From: Hyalomma asiaticum
Taxonomy: Eukaryota > Arthropoda > Arachnida > Ixodida > Ixodidae
Length of the DNA stretch: 64,000 nucleotides
NCBI GenBank assembly: GCA_013339685.2
Contig: CM023481.1
Coordinates: 75,722,121-75,786,120, forward strand
Direction of reading: 5' to 3'
A program made the position numbers and the translations under genes. The stretch's first letter is position 1, and each line of letters begins with the position of its first letter. Below are positions 23,101-34,651 of this stretch, one piece after another. The notes beneath the pieces are model-generated. The model was not told the origin of the DNA. It was given only the letters and a program-made list of their open reading frames with translations, and did not search any database.

Positions 23101-23546
23101 GAGTAAAGTCATGGCTGTTATTCTCCAGGTGACCACTACACGGCATGTCTCTTTTAACAAAGGGTCAAGTGCCTGTACACATTTTTCACTTTCAAAAACT
23201 TTCACAATGTAGCTCACGAGAAGACAGCATTATGCCTTACTGTATCATTCCTTGGCATTGCTGTGCAAAATAATGTTCACATTTACAACAATCTACACTC
23301 AGTGCAATGAAGAAATGCTGCGCTCAGACACACTACTGCTGGCTTGTTTTGCACCATGTTATATGCAATACTCTATACAATGTGGACACACACTTACAGA
23401 AGGAAACCATGCGACAGTCACTATCCAAGGAATCCTAAGCCGGCACATTTCCCTTGCGCTGGTTACTTCTTGCATCAAAAATCACTTGTGCAGCCAATCT
23501 TGCACTGGTTCAACATACCACATACTACTACTGCATTTTGGTGTAC
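20161..23546. other. Unassigned sequence before the assembly gap
   Basis: I find no long coding frame, conserved motif or TIR pair here. There is a 12-base T run near 20361, a small direct duplication of CAGAACACCTATAC at about 21038-21070, and a CpG-rich stretch near 21170-21300 containing GATGGCGCCGCG and ATGGCGG. That stretch could be a promoter or first-exon region, but nothing proves it. Confidence 0.4.
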
Positions 23547-23646
23547 NNNNNNNNNNNNNNNNNNNNNNNNNNNNNNNNNNNNNNNNNNNNNNNNNNNNNN
23601 NNNNNNNNNNNNNNNNNNNNNNNNNNNNNNNNNNNNNNNNNNNNNN
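23547..23646. other. Assembly gap (100 N)
   Basis: Exactly 100 unknown bases, the usual scaffold placeholder. Order and distance across it are not guaranteed. Confidence 0.99.
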
Positions 23647-24913
23647 TTGCGCGCTCGAAGCACCATCCAGCTCCCCTAGTGGAGATCAGTGGAATGCTGC
23701 GCGAGCGAGTATACAGGAAGTCAATGAGCACGTCATACAAACCCGACTTCTGCTCTGCGCGTTTCCGTGGCAACCAAAGGCGCCTTCCCCGGGCACATTT
23801 TGACTGCAGCAGTTTGAGTTGTTTACGTTCAATTCACGCATTCTGTGCTTTATTGCTCAGAGAGGGCACTAAGCACTAAATACATGGTACGATTCTGCAT
23901 TCGGTACTCCAAGCTCCGGCATGAAGCGTACGATGTATGGGGAACGATGAGCACATAGGGACGCAGGCTCGGCTGCATTTTGCACCTTGGCATACGCACT
24001 CGTAAGAGTTCGTGTCTTCATCAACAAGTAGAAAAGAAAGAGTTTGGCAATTCCCTGCTCTATAACACCATTGAAGAACACTCGATAAAGACATGTCTTC
24101 ACGAGCGACAAATACATCCAAACAGTCCTATGCCATTGCCATCCCGGCGTCGTTCGCTAGAAACCGCGAGCTCGCAGTGTAACGCTTACTTTTGCCAACG
24201 TGATAAACATTTGTACTCACATGTCATGTGTTAACACAACCAATCTGTTTTCTTGAAACATCGGTGTGGAGCGCAACGATGGGAACAAAGTGAGTTGCAT
24301 TGGTAAAACGGCCATTGCTGCTGTTTACCTTTCGTACTGCGGCTTCAGATCTATCGAGTGTTTTGAAAACTGGTGCTGCTTTGCACTTTAAACATACTTA
24401 CACTCATTTGTAAGCAATTTAATTTCACTACCAAATCGCAGTCAATATGTTACACGCCATACCGGCAAATACAGCCTGTGCCAGACCTATTTGAGTGGCA
24501 GGGATAACCAAACTGTGGCCAGATGTACGGCGCATGACGCTACATACAACACGTCGTAATCACTGTCTTCTGAGCTGGAAGAGCTTCTGCTTGACCTGCT
24601 GTTGTCGCTAAACGCGAGCTCCACTTTAATGTACACTCCAGCTCCACAGCCATTTTGTCAGACAAGACTGTGAAGTGATGCGAGGACGCGGCCCGTTTCC
24701 ACCTGAATTCGTGCCTTGGTGCTGGAGAGCAAGTCTGAGCGCTCTGGCACGGTTTGAGTTGCTCTGAATCTGCCAGTGAAACGCACCAACCAGCTCCTGC
24801 TCGACCGGGGAAACACAGAAAAGCCTGCTTCGAATCTGCCAGTGAAAAATGCCATTAGATGCGAAGCAGCTTATGCGGGGGCTTTGTCCGTCCCTCCCTC
24901 CGCCGTGTGGTGT
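23647..24913. other. No gene recognised
   Basis: Only short frames. The block GAATCTGCCAGTGAAA occurs twice, at 24767 and 24833, about 66 bp apart. GC-rich sequence continues after the hAT insertion at 24922-26491. Confidence 0.4.
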
Positions 24914-24921
24914 CCACACCC

Positions 24922-26491
24922 CAGTCTTGGGCAGTAACTAGATACTAGTAGCGCATTACCGGTAACTAGTTACTTTTTTCAGTAACTTATAACTGTAACT
25001 ACTTACTTTTGATTTAGAGGAACTTGTAACTGTAACACGGTTACTTTTTACACAGTAACTGTAACTGTAAATACCGTTATAGTTACTTCCTTTTCCAAAC
25101 AATATCCAACAGCAGCGTTCTTAAAAGCTGGGCTTGGCAGCATCGCGATACACGACTGTCGCGATGTTTCTCTTAAATATTCATGACTATCTGTACCTCT
25201 GTATCTGGATAAATTTGCAAAATGAATTTGTATCTTACTAGTGGAATACTTTTATGATGTATCGCTTGTATCGCAATGCTGCACATGACACGGACATCTC
25301 GTGGCTCTCCTTTTTTTCTTTTTTTGTAAATGGGCTGACGTGACTTTTTCTACGAAGGCGAGCAAAGCACCGCTGGACGGCGACAAAAAAGGGCGGCGAA
25401 GTGTTCATCTCCCTGCCCCCATGCAGAGAAAGGTGCACGACACGTATTTTTCATTTCATTTTTTCATTTTATTATACTGTCAGCCTGATTGGGCTATAGC
25501 AGGGGTAGAAGAATAAAAAATACAAACATACATATTGAGAAATAAGAACTCCTATACAATCATCTATATTAAACATGTAACAGTGATTGGCAACGGATAG
25601 CCGCAAAACACTAATCAGAAGCACAAGCATAAAGTAAACCATATATACAAGCATAAACAAGCATAAAATGAAGTATATATCTTGGAACAGTGCGTCTTTC
25701 AGCTTTTTGACAAACGAAGGTGCACATTCAGATGACACAATGGAGTTTGGCAGCCTATTCCACTCGCTGATCGCCCTCGGAAAGTAACTGTACTTAAAGC
25801 AATCGTTGTGGGATCTGGTGGGCGGAATGTACATGTTGTGGCGGTGTCCTTGATGTTGTTTTTATTTCTACGTACTCTGAGTTCTGTCACTGTTGTTCTG
25901 AGGCCTGTGCAGCATGCTTAATTTTTTTGCGTGGCCAGCCATTTCTGACGATCCGCGCGGAAACCGCCAGGAAACAGGTGCTTCGCAGTGCCTTGCACAC
26001 GTTCAGTTCTCAAAGCGCAGGGCAGCAATGGCTGTAAGGGGCCTATCCTCTTTGTCGCATCTCAGGATGAGCTCATTTATGAGCGTGCAGCAGTCCTTCG
26101 TGGCACCAGGCTGTCCCAAAGTATTTTGTAAAAAAATTCCCGACAATCAATAAAAAAGTTGTTAAAAAATCAGGCGTGCGCAACGATTGCTGGTGCTGGG
26201 CTATTGAGTGAGCCCCATTCCATTCCTTACACCTGGCGCTTTGCTACAAGCAATTTCAGCTAACCGCACGCCTTCATACGTTTCCGTTGAAGAACTACGT
26301 AATTTCGTTTGTGGTGCATCAATCTTGTACAGTAACGGAAAAGTAACGAGGTTACTTTTTAACAGTAACTGTAACTGTAACAAGTTACTTTTGGAAGCTG
26401 AGTAACTGTAACTGTAACATAGTTACTTTTCTGGCTTAGGTAACTGTAACTGTAACACTGTTACTTTTTACTGGTAACGTGCCCATGACTG
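24922..26491. mobile_element. hAT element with GTAACT-rich termini
   Basis: A 1570-bp element with an 8-bp target duplication CCACACCC (24914-24921 and 26492-26499) and TIRs beginning CAGTCTTGGGCA and CAGTCATGGGCA. About 170 bp inside each end is built from repeated GTAACTGTAACTGTAAC and GTTACTTTTT motifs, partly complementary between the ends. The interior carries a LINE 3' fragment and no transposase, so it is non-autonomous. Confidence 0.88.
25455..25890 (-). pseudogene. CR1/L2-like LINE 3' end nested in the hAT element
   Basis: The minus strand encodes a LINE C-terminus (YIPPTRSHNDCFKYSYFPR, EWNRLPNSIV) that resembles the end of the LINE at 58866-64000 (DAYKFSFFPRTVSEWNSLP). A 3' UTR follows with the block CCTGCTATAGCCCAATCAGG and an A/T-rich tail at 25455-25480. 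Insertion within the hAT interior explains much of that element's length. Confidence 0.72.
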
Positions 26492-26764
26492 CCACACCCG
26501 CACTGCGCATGCGCGTCCTCCTCCCTCTCCTCGTATCCTCTCCTCTCGGCATTCCTCCTCTCTGAACAGCGCGCATTGACTATGGAAACGCTCTTTCTTT
26601 GATGAACGCTTTACCAGCTCGCAAGGAACGAGAACGCGCCCTCGCCCCGCGAGAGACAACGCTGACGCAGGCAGCATCTGCTAGCATCAAACCGATGCAA
26701 ACACGGTGTGCACCCCCCGTGTTGCTTCGCATCGCCCCATGGTCCCCTTTAGCGGGAGATGGAG

Positions 26765-26960
26765 TAATTTTTTTTGAAAAAAATTTGGTCTATTACAGTG
26801 CTTTGGATTTTGTCGTAGTGGGTGAAACCTAGGTTGTAAAAAAATACTCTAAAAAGTACAATACTTCACAGAACTCCTTAAATATCGGTTATTTGCTTGA
26901 AAAGGAATGGCACTATCTTATAGTAAGACACTATCTTGGGCGAATTGGTATCAGTTCATA
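26765..26960 (-). repeat. Inverted-repeat arm left of a PLE
   Basis: Reverse complement of about 28190-28380. Shared blocks are GTGGGTGAAACCTAGGTTG, TACTCTAAAAA and AGGAATGGCACTATCTTAT. The arms enclose the PLE fragment 26995-28075, so the PLE probably landed in the loop of an inverted-repeat element. Confidence 0.6.
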
Positions 26961-26994
26961 TTTGAATGTAACAGCGCACAATAAAACAAGCAGA

Positions 26995-28075
26995 CTGATA
27001 GAAGAAGAAATGATGCACACAACAAGGGCTGACTTGCAACTGAACGGTTTATTGCACATTACATACACATAAAAGCTTCATGCAGGTACACGTAACATGA
27101 ATTGCCGCTGCGTCATGTCTAAGTAAGATGAAATCATAGAATTAACGCAAGCGCCTGCCGCAGGAAATCTAATTCTTTGTCATACAAATCAACTGAAGCT
27201 TGGCTTACACAGTTTTCTTTTTCTTTAACAATATGATACGCTTCTACTACTTCTCTGTTAATCTGATGACAATGCTTATAGATTCTCTTGGTATTTGTAA
27301 AACCAGGGGAGCACCCACATGACCTATAATCCAAAGATAAATTAGAATTAGCCGCATTCTTCAAAGAAGCGTTGTGTTCCTTGAGTCTAGTGTTAATACA
27401 CCGTCCTGTCTGTCCAATATATGTTTTACCACACAGTAGCGGAATCCTGTACACTATATCACACTCACACGGCACATACTCCTGGGACTTCTGCTCATGC
27501 TTGATTTCACATTCTTTCTTTTTTCTTTGAGAGACCTGATTGACAAAGGGGCACATGCTGCTCAACTTGTTTTTAGCAGAAAAGACAACATTGACGCCAA
27601 ATCTATTGCCGACGTTCTTGAGTCCGTGGGCCAACTTATGCTTGTACGGAATGACTGCATACTTAGACAGTTTTTGTCGATCTACTGTTTCGCAGGTTCC
27701 TTTCTTCAATTGCCGCAACAACTTTTCACACACCGAGGAAACAACGATCACAGGGAATCCTGCGTCCTGTAATCTTTGCACTTGAAAGGAAAAACCCGGT
27801 GGGCGCAGGACTTCTTGAGTGCTGATCCTAGCGTCGATGCGGCAATGCCTTGCTTTACTAACTTCGAATGCCCGGACTTAAAATTCAGCAGAGGTTTACA
27901 AGACCTTGGGTTATAATGCCAGCATACATGCTGCCCCTGCAAGTCGAGCTGTAGGTCCTGAAAGCGAATTTGGTTGTCTGAGGGCAGTTCTTTGGTGAAG
28001 CATCTACTTGAAATGCGCTCAACACTTCAGTGATGCATTCAGGTCCATCCGATTTTGGCAGCCATGTGATATACC
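26995..28075 (-). mobile_element. 5'-truncated Penelope-like element
   Basis: On minus it begins within the RT thumb (about 28060: FTKELPSDNQIRFQDLQLDL, then GQHVCWHYNPRSCKPLL). It shifts frame near 27785 and continues through the endonuclease to a stop at 27134. The 3' UTR contains an AATAAACCG signal (about 27045) and a sequence typical of tick PLE ends. The RT palm is missing. Confidence 0.8.
27134..27781 (-). pseudogene. PLE linker and GIY-YIG endonuclease
   Basis: 215 codons without a stop. The N-terminal half is the RT-endonuclease linker (YAVIPYKHKLAHGLKNVG, VVFSAKNKL). The C-terminal half is the GIY-YIG nuclease: IVYRIPLLCG, TYIGQTGRC, an Arg in TRLKEH, a Cys-Gly-Cys pair (SCGCSPGF) and a Glu in VVEAYHIVKEKE. 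In PLEs this nuclease nicks the target for primed reverse transcription. It is called a pseudogene because the RT core and the frame upstream are lost. Confidence 0.82.
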
Positions 28076-28189
28076 CCTATTGTGTCTGTAATACATATAC
28101 GTAGAATTTTTTGAAAAATAATCAAAATGCACGTAGTATTGCAGTATTGCTTCACCTCACAGCATATTGTGAGACATAGTAGTGGTCAT

Positions 28190-28430
28190 CAATGGGTGAT
28201 AATAAGATAGTGCCATTCCCTTTCAAGCAAATAGCAGATATTTAAGGTGTTCCGTGAAGTATTGTATTTTTAGAGTATTTTTTTGCAACCTAGGTTTCAC
28301 CCACTATGGCAAAATTCAAATCACTGTAATAGACAAAAAAATATTTTCACAAAAATACTTTCCGAGGGCAAATAGTGCACTGATATGAACATCCACAATT
28401 TTTTACATACAATTGGAGAGGGTCGAGCGC
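28190..28430 (+). repeat. Inverted-repeat arm right of the PLE
   Basis: It pairs with 26765-26960, and a related copy lies at 45780-46090. The outer part ends in GGAGAGGGTCGAGCGCAATG, matched by GGAGAGGGTCGAGCACAATT at about 46060. It is a dispersed family of unknown type. Confidence 0.58.
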
Positions 28431-28513
28431 AATGTTTGGGGTGTTTGGCGTGGAATGCCCCAGTTGCGAGTCATGGCGCTTGTTTGAGTGCAAATGAACA
28501 TGTCTCTTCTGCT

Positions 28514-29702
28514 AGAGATGGGTCGCTCAGGAGTGAGCCAGATCTTTTGAGTGGCTCTTTCGAAAGAGCGAGTGATCCGCGGCTCAGTAAAAGTGAGCGG
28601 TGGCTCTGGGAGAGCAGAAGGCGGTTCTCTCTCGCTCAGTGAGCCGTGCTTTCAGTGAGTCGAGGGCGGACTGTGGTTCTCTCTCGCTCAGTGTACCGTG
28701 CTTTCTCTCAGTTAGCCAAGCGTGGAAGGCGGTTCTGTCTTGCTCAGTTCTGCACAGCTGAACCAACGCCGCAGTGCAGCGCCACCGTTCATAGAGTGCA
28801 GGCGAAACGAATGGATCTTTGGTGTTGGTTCAACCGTTCCGTTTGAGCTCACGCGTTCTGTCACTCTCGTGATACGTACTCTGGGTCTTCTGCTGACTTT
28901 CACGCCCTCTATTGGTGGTGCAAGAAAGCAAATGTCCTCCTTCCCTTGCTCACATGAGTCGCAACCTCCTCGGCTTCAGCTTCCTCCGCGGGTGCCCGCC
29001 GGCTGCTGCGTGTTTTTAATCCAGATGCATGCACATCCACTGTCAGAAGTTTCGACGGTGGCGACGAGTGTTGGCCATCGTGGGCTGACTCGCGTAGCTC
29101 GCTCGCTGTGTGCAGTGCGTGAGGCAGTTCATCGTGAGCTCCTGTAACACTTCGAACATGGACTCCAGAAGAGTATTCGGTGTCTTTAACGACAACAGGT
29201 GAACATAGTTTACGTCCTGGTTTTTATTAGGGCTCATTAGTATAGTTATAAACATGTCACCCATATCATCCAGTCCTCTGAGCTTCCTGAGTGTGTGTTA
29301 TTAGTGCATCAATAAAATGAATAACATGCTGTTTTGTATCAAGGCTTCATATTTCATCCTGGCACATGTTGGAAAAAATATCATGGCATGACCGCACTTC
29401 GTCGAGTTTTGATCTGGGCCACAAAGATATTGGTCGACATCTTTGTTTCTGTCAATGGGTTAAGGAAGCTGATCGTGTCTTCAAATTTACGGCACATCAT
29501 GATGGCACCCCTGACCGACTTCTTTTCCCCTGCATAGAAAAAATACTCTACAAAATTCTAGGAAAAGAGGTGGGGGAGGCCTCCCCTTCCCCTCCCGGAC
29601 GCCCATGGTAACGCTCCCTCCTAGTACCCTCCATGCATTTAGGTGACCCGGTGAAATGAACCGGTTCATTACAGTGAGCTGAGCCACTTTGCCCATCTCT
29701 AA
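28514..29702. mobile_element. Putative TIR element starting TAGAGATGGG
   Basis: The ends are TAGAGATGGG (about 28514) and CCCATCTCTA (about 29693-29702). Just inside are related CTCAGG/GAGTGAGCC and CAGTGAGCTGAGCC blocks. The left 200 bp repeats GCTCAGTGA-type motifs and TTCTCTCTCGCTCAGTG twice. I find no matching target duplication, so the boundaries are tentative. No gene is inside. Confidence 0.4.
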
Positions 29703-29833
29703 CCAGTACTTGTGCATGCCCTGCTATCCATGTATTCTAGTTGTAGTTTTTTAGTTTACTGTCTCGGCTAGGCTACACTATATGTAGCCACCCGCTTCGA
29801 AGGGAAAAGCCACGTATCATCATCATCATCATC

Positions 29834-31265
29834 ATGAGGAGAATGGAGAAAGCATTGGAGATGAACCATATTGGTTTTAAGCTGTCACACAAACACACAG
29901 GTATAGTGGTAGAACAAAAGCTTCCTGGGTTCTTTTATGCAGACGATATTGGGCTATTTGCAGACAGCCGAGGGGATCTGCAGTGTCTGGTTGATATATG
30001 GGGGGGGGGGGGAGTGAAGATTTAGGACAAAAATTTAGGGTGACAAAATGCAGTTGGATGATATTCAGTGACAGCAATGACCAGGCAATATCGATACAGG
30101 GCGAGGAGGTACCCGGAGTACAAGAGTACCAATACTTCGGGATATGGATAAATGATGGGAATAGATACATAGAAGTACAAGAAAAAGCTATGACAGTTAA
30201 AGGAAAGAGGAATCCCGCAATAATGAAGCATAGAGCGCTGTGGGGTTGCAACAGGTACGAGGTAATTTGTGGTTTGTGGAAAGGTGTGATTGTGCCAGGA
30301 CTTGCATTCGGAAACTCAGTGGTGTGCATGAGGTCAGAGGTACAATCAGGGCTGGACGTGAATCAGAGGACGGTCGGATTGGGTGGTCATGCATTGGGCG
30401 GCCATTGGGCGGTCTTGCATTAGGCGGCCATGGGAAGACCACAAATGGGACATATAGGATGGTTTGACTTTGAGGGAAGGGAAGCTCGGAGTAAAATTGG
30501 GTGGGGACAGAGAATAAGGAATATGAAACAAAGTAGATGGGCAGCGAAAGTATTCACATATTTGTATAGGAAGAATGTTGACTCACAATGGAGGAAGAGA
30601 ACTAAGCAGCTTACCAATAAGTATACAGCCAGTAATCAAACGGACGGGACAAAGAGCATTAAGAGCATGGTCAGAGCGGCGGAAAAGTTGGATTAGATAG
30701 CAGCAATGGAGAAGAAACCAGCATTGAGCAACTAAAGAAAAGGGAAAGACAAAATCAAGAGATAAAGATTTTATGATAATTCAAAGGGAAGCACTTTACT
30801 GTTTGAAGCAAGGTCAGGTTGCTTGAGAACCCGAAGTTACAGAGCGAAATTCAGTAAAGAAGGAGATACATGTACGTGCTGTGGAAAAGCTAGGGAAATG
30901 ATAGATCATATTTTGATTGAATGTACAGATGTCCACCCAGGTGTAGCTGTGGACACTACCCTACAGGAGGCCATGGGTTTCAGGGGTAGCACGGGAAAGC
31001 TCAACATGTCAGCGATAGAGATAAGTAAAAAGGCGCTTAGAGTATTGGTGGCGCAAAAGTATGGAGCAAACAGAAGTACAAGGTAGTTAGGGTAAGATCA
31101 TTACAACTAGCTAAAAGAGGTAGGCAGGGAGGAAAATTAGTTGTAAAAATATGCGTGATTCGGAAAAACAAATGTCTGTAGAGGAAAAAATAGGTAGAGC
31201 TTGGTGGCCCGCGGTCTACCACCCCGCTATAAAGGGGACGCTCCTAACATCCATCCATCCATCCA
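29834..31265 (+). pseudogene. Non-LTR retrotransposon 3' half with CATC tail
   Basis: It follows a CAT repeat (29816-29834). It encodes an RT palm (FFYADDIGLFADSRGDL at about 29930-29975), a frame break at a G run (30001-30012), GVQEYQYFGIWI, HRALWGCNRYE and LWKGVIVPGLAFGNSVVCMR. The C-terminal part has a Cys-Cys-His-Cys pattern (CTCCGKAREMIDHILIEC, 30870-30925) and a stop at 31084. The 3' UTR ends in CATCCATCCATC (31250-31270). Several frameshifts are present. The clade is not assigned. The same 3' end occurs in reverse at 32166-32290. Confidence 0.72.
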
Positions 31266-31270
31266 TCCAT

Positions 31271-32165
31271 CCCACTAGTTGCATGACATTTGTTTTTCAT
31301 GGCATTGACGTAGTATTCGTTCATTGGTAGGGTACATAGAGGTTATTATTATAGTACGCAACTCTAAGGTAGGATACAACTTAAAAAAAAAACAGCAGTT
31401 GGCAAGAAGGGCAGACGGACCACGCGGGTCGGTGTTACTCCACCAGCCAATCGCAGAAGCAAGCAAAGTCGTTGTCGTGCGACCTTTTCAAAATGGCGCC
31501 GTGTTTATGCCTTCGGTGCCTGCGAAGTGTCTGGTCTTCTTGATTCCTTTCGTCGGTAGAAGCCCTGAGATGTGCAAGAAGCATCAGCACATGTGTGGAG
31601 CCTTAGTGTTTCAATCTTTAAAGGCCGCTGTACAGTTCATTTCGCTTGCGAGCCCTTTTTACGCATTAAACTTCACCGAACTGAGCTCGGGTGGCAGTGC
31701 TTGTGGTGCTTGTCTGGTTTTTGCATTGCAAGCATTTCAACTCAAGAAGGAATTGGGCTTTTTATGTTCCACTCTAATAAACAAATGAATGCATGTAAAT
31801 TTATGCACCTATCTTTTATTTTTGCCATTAGCGCTTTATTTTGGTAGCACGGAAAGTTCAAAGTAGGAACTATTTGAAGCCTTGCGGAGGAATATTTGTT
31901 GGCTGTTATGAGGGTGTGGGACGGGCTTCACTGCAGACTTGAGTTGTATCTGACTAGAGAACTAATGGAATAAGATGAGAACGTTGGTGTCTCAGCATGT
32001 TTCCATTATTTTTCACTGGTGTATGATTGCACTTACTGATACACTGACATAAATATGGCTGTGGCCTCCGAACACACGCAGAGCTGCCTGTGCGCCAAGT
32101 CTCGTGATGTATCTTTTTTTCTTTTGCCTTCTGGCATCGTTTACATGTGGTTGCTCCAGCCTGCG
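31271..32165. other. No supported gene
   Basis: A 154-codon frame at 31324-31788 starts inside repeat-like sequence and shows no motif I know, with only two AATAAA-like signals at its end. I do not call it a gene. Confidence 0.35.
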
Positions 32166-32290
32166 ATGACAAGCTGGCTGGATGGATGGAGCGTCCCCTT
32201 TGTAACGGGGCGGTAGCATGCAGGCCACCAAGCTCTACCTTTTCCTCTACAGACATTTGTTTTATTACACATATTTTCACAACAAGAAGC
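32166..32290 (-). mobile_element. Second copy of the CATC-tailed LINE 3' end
   Basis: Reverse complement of about 31150-31260. Shared blocks are ACAAATGTCTGTAGAGGAAA, GTAGAGCTTGGTGGCC and AAAGGGGACGCTCC, followed by CATCCATCCAGCC. It is only the 3' UTR, with no coding part. Confidence 0.7.
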
Positions 32291-32491
32291 ACTTCAACAC
32301 AGTGAACAGTTTACTTAATCCTGTACCTAGGTTCGCAGAAATGGTCACATAGTATGTCTGCACTCGGTCAGAGCAGAAACACGCATCGTTGTCCCGACGC
32401 CACTGAAACCGTCGCGCTTTGCTCAGCGTCACTGCGGACGTCGTTGGGGTGATCACGCACCCTCCCACAGTGCATGCGCAGCTGCTTGTGC

Positions 32492-33535
32492 GGGGATGGC
32501 ATCACCTGCTTGTGTTCCGCTGCAGCCTCTTACTGGTTTTAACACCGTAGAAGGTTTGGAAAATTTCTTCCTTGGGACTAATATTGCTAAAGCAACAAAT
32601 CTTGTTGGTGGAGCGAAGTGCCATGACGCGACCACCAAGGGACAGCTGTTTCGGAAAGAGAAAACGCGCAGAACTTGGCACAAAAGCTTGCTCCGTCGAG
32701 GGATCCGTGTGAACCGACTAGGTAAAAGTAGTATCCCGAGTCTTTTTCCTCTTTTCCCCCCCCCAAATGAATTAGGTTGGTTGTTTACTAAATGCAATAT
32801 ATACAGAGGTGGGAGGAAAGAGGAGAGTATTAACTGGAGACTGCCTAGCTCGTCAGCAGACACTCCAGTAAGTGGGGAGAGGGGTGAGGCCAGGGGGGAC
32901 AGTGGGATAGGCAATATTTACATGCTTGCACGAAAGTTTCCGATGTGGCCTCCTCGAGTGAGTTGTCACTGGGCAAAACACTGCTCGAGGCAGACTGCTT
33001 TGTATGCGTTTCAAGAAAGCGGTGGCCCTTGTTGTGGGACCAAACCATTTGAACGTGCTGAGTGTTAACAAAAAGCAAAAGAAAGAAAAATAGGCAGCAT
33101 AATGTGCCATGAACGAGGTTTACAGAATGCTGTGGGATCCTCCTGTCCTACTACCCGATAGCATTTCTTTTTTGCTGGAAACCGCCCGTCACATTGCAAA
33201 CTAGCACCACATGTCGTCTGCTAAGGAGAGAGCGTTGACGGAACGCGCATGCTAGCGACCGCGCTTCTCCTTCCGCATTGCACTTTCTGGAAGCTATAAT
33301 TCTTTGTCCCTGGTGTTCTGGTGTAAGTATTGTTGCGGCCGAGAACACAAATCTTGTTGCTGAACGCCGAGCTGTAGTACGACGATGCTTGGAAGAAAAA
33401 ACTGCGGGAAAATGCGAATAACTTGGCTCTAAAGCTGCTGCCAACCCTGTGGCCGGAGCTTCTATCACCCCGAGGATGGGTGCGCCGCCACAAGAGACGC
33501 TTTCGTCAGTGGAGAGTTACAAGTGCACCATCCCC
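32492..33535. mobile_element. Second, shorter copy of the 13-bp-TIR element
   Basis: The left end GGGGATGGC is degenerate. The right end GTGCACCATCCCC is intact. The left 110 bp (32492-32600) match 17225-17330 and the right 350 bp (33180-33535) match 18330-18682. The middle (about 32600-33170) differs from the first copy. It contains the block NIAKATNLVGGAKCHD in an open frame. Confidence 0.62.
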
Positions 33536-34494
33536 ATATATATCTAGTTTTGAAGTTAAGTAGCGAGACAAGCGAGACTGGCTGCATTTGTGCCACTTGA
33601 GTCTACGGGCTAGTGTTGGGTGTGTGCGAGTTATGCTCACGTGTGTTACTGTGTTACGCTTCGGAGTGCTTGTTCCGCCGTCATAAGCAACAAGAGAGGC
33701 GGCAAATATGGAGGCCATTGCTATGGAGAAACACCTTCTGCTTGTCGAATGAAGCATGCACAGAGACAGACCAGTCATCAAATGAGGTGGTTTGAGTAGA
33801 CATTGCTTTAGTGAGAAGTTTTCCAACTGTGCATTCTGCATTGCACCGGCGGCTTTTCGCTGCACCGTGGACACCGTGAGACCGCTGCTCAATCATCAGA
33901 ACACCAGCATGTGTGAAGTCATCATACTTGATAGACGTATCGCGATTTTCTTGTACCAACAGAGTGCTTCAGCAGAAGACGACAAAGAACTGCAAGGCAA
34001 AATAAACACGCGGGAATGAGGAAGGAAAGAAGCAAGCAAGTATACGGAAAAAAAAAAATGCGCCGAGCTGACAAGATAGCCCTAGCACAAGTATATCGCT
34101 GTGATAGAGAGTATGTGCAGCTTGCACATTTCATATGGCAAAAACACTTTATTAGATAATCAACAGTCTTAGGTACTCTTTTAAAGCATTTTGGTTTGAT
34201 TTTTTTGTCATGATTATGAGCACAATGTGCACGAGAGGGTGCGTTTGCGCTCGTAGTTTCATACAAAATACTAGAGGGAACTCTGGCGCTGCAGTCGTTC
34301 AGCCAGGGTGGCTAGAATGGGGAGGTGTGAGCATCGGCGGCGCAAATGTGAGCCCCTAAGCGCATTGATGCTGCAGGGGGTGCTGTATGCATAGGGGAAT
34401 GGAGGAGACAACGCACTGCGAAGCGCTCCTCACACCCTAAGAGTGAATTGCAGTTTAGAACCGCAAATGTGTGTGTGTGTGTGTTTTAGCGAGT
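33536..34494. other. No gene recognised
   Basis: Short frames only, with a GT repeat at about 34471-34484. It lies just upstream of the PLE 5' end. Confidence 0.4.
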
Positions 34495-34574
34495 GTACCA
34501 ATGTACAGCTCAGTCTGACTGCACATGTGCTTCGGTGATGTTCATTAAAGCTTCTTCACTAGACGGAATCAGAG

Positions 34575-34651
34575 CGAAATTAGAGTAGGCGCCAAGGGCG
34601 CCTACTCTAATTTCGTTGTTGTTGGCGCCTACTCTAAGAGTAGGCGCCAAC
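34575..34651. repeat. Alternating inverted repeats at the PLE 5' end
   Basis: The 11-mer GAGTAGGCGCC or its complement occurs four times. There is a perfect 19-bp stem (34575-34593 with 34597-34615, loop AAG) and a perfect 15-bp stem (34621-34635 with 34637-34651, one-base loop). They cover the junction where the PLE reading frame opens. Confidence 0.9.

Noticed and set aside
22844..23212. A 122-codon frame before the assembly gap
   Set aside because: No motif, A/T-rich composition and no splice context. It looks like chance.
31324..31788. A 154-codon host protein
   Set aside because: No recognisable domain, a biased start in repeat sequence, and LINE 3' ends on both sides.
34440..34640. 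A hammerhead ribozyme in the PLE leader
   Set aside because: PLE terminal repeats are known to carry such ribozymes, but I could not find the CTGATGA core with a matching GAAA in the right arrangement here.
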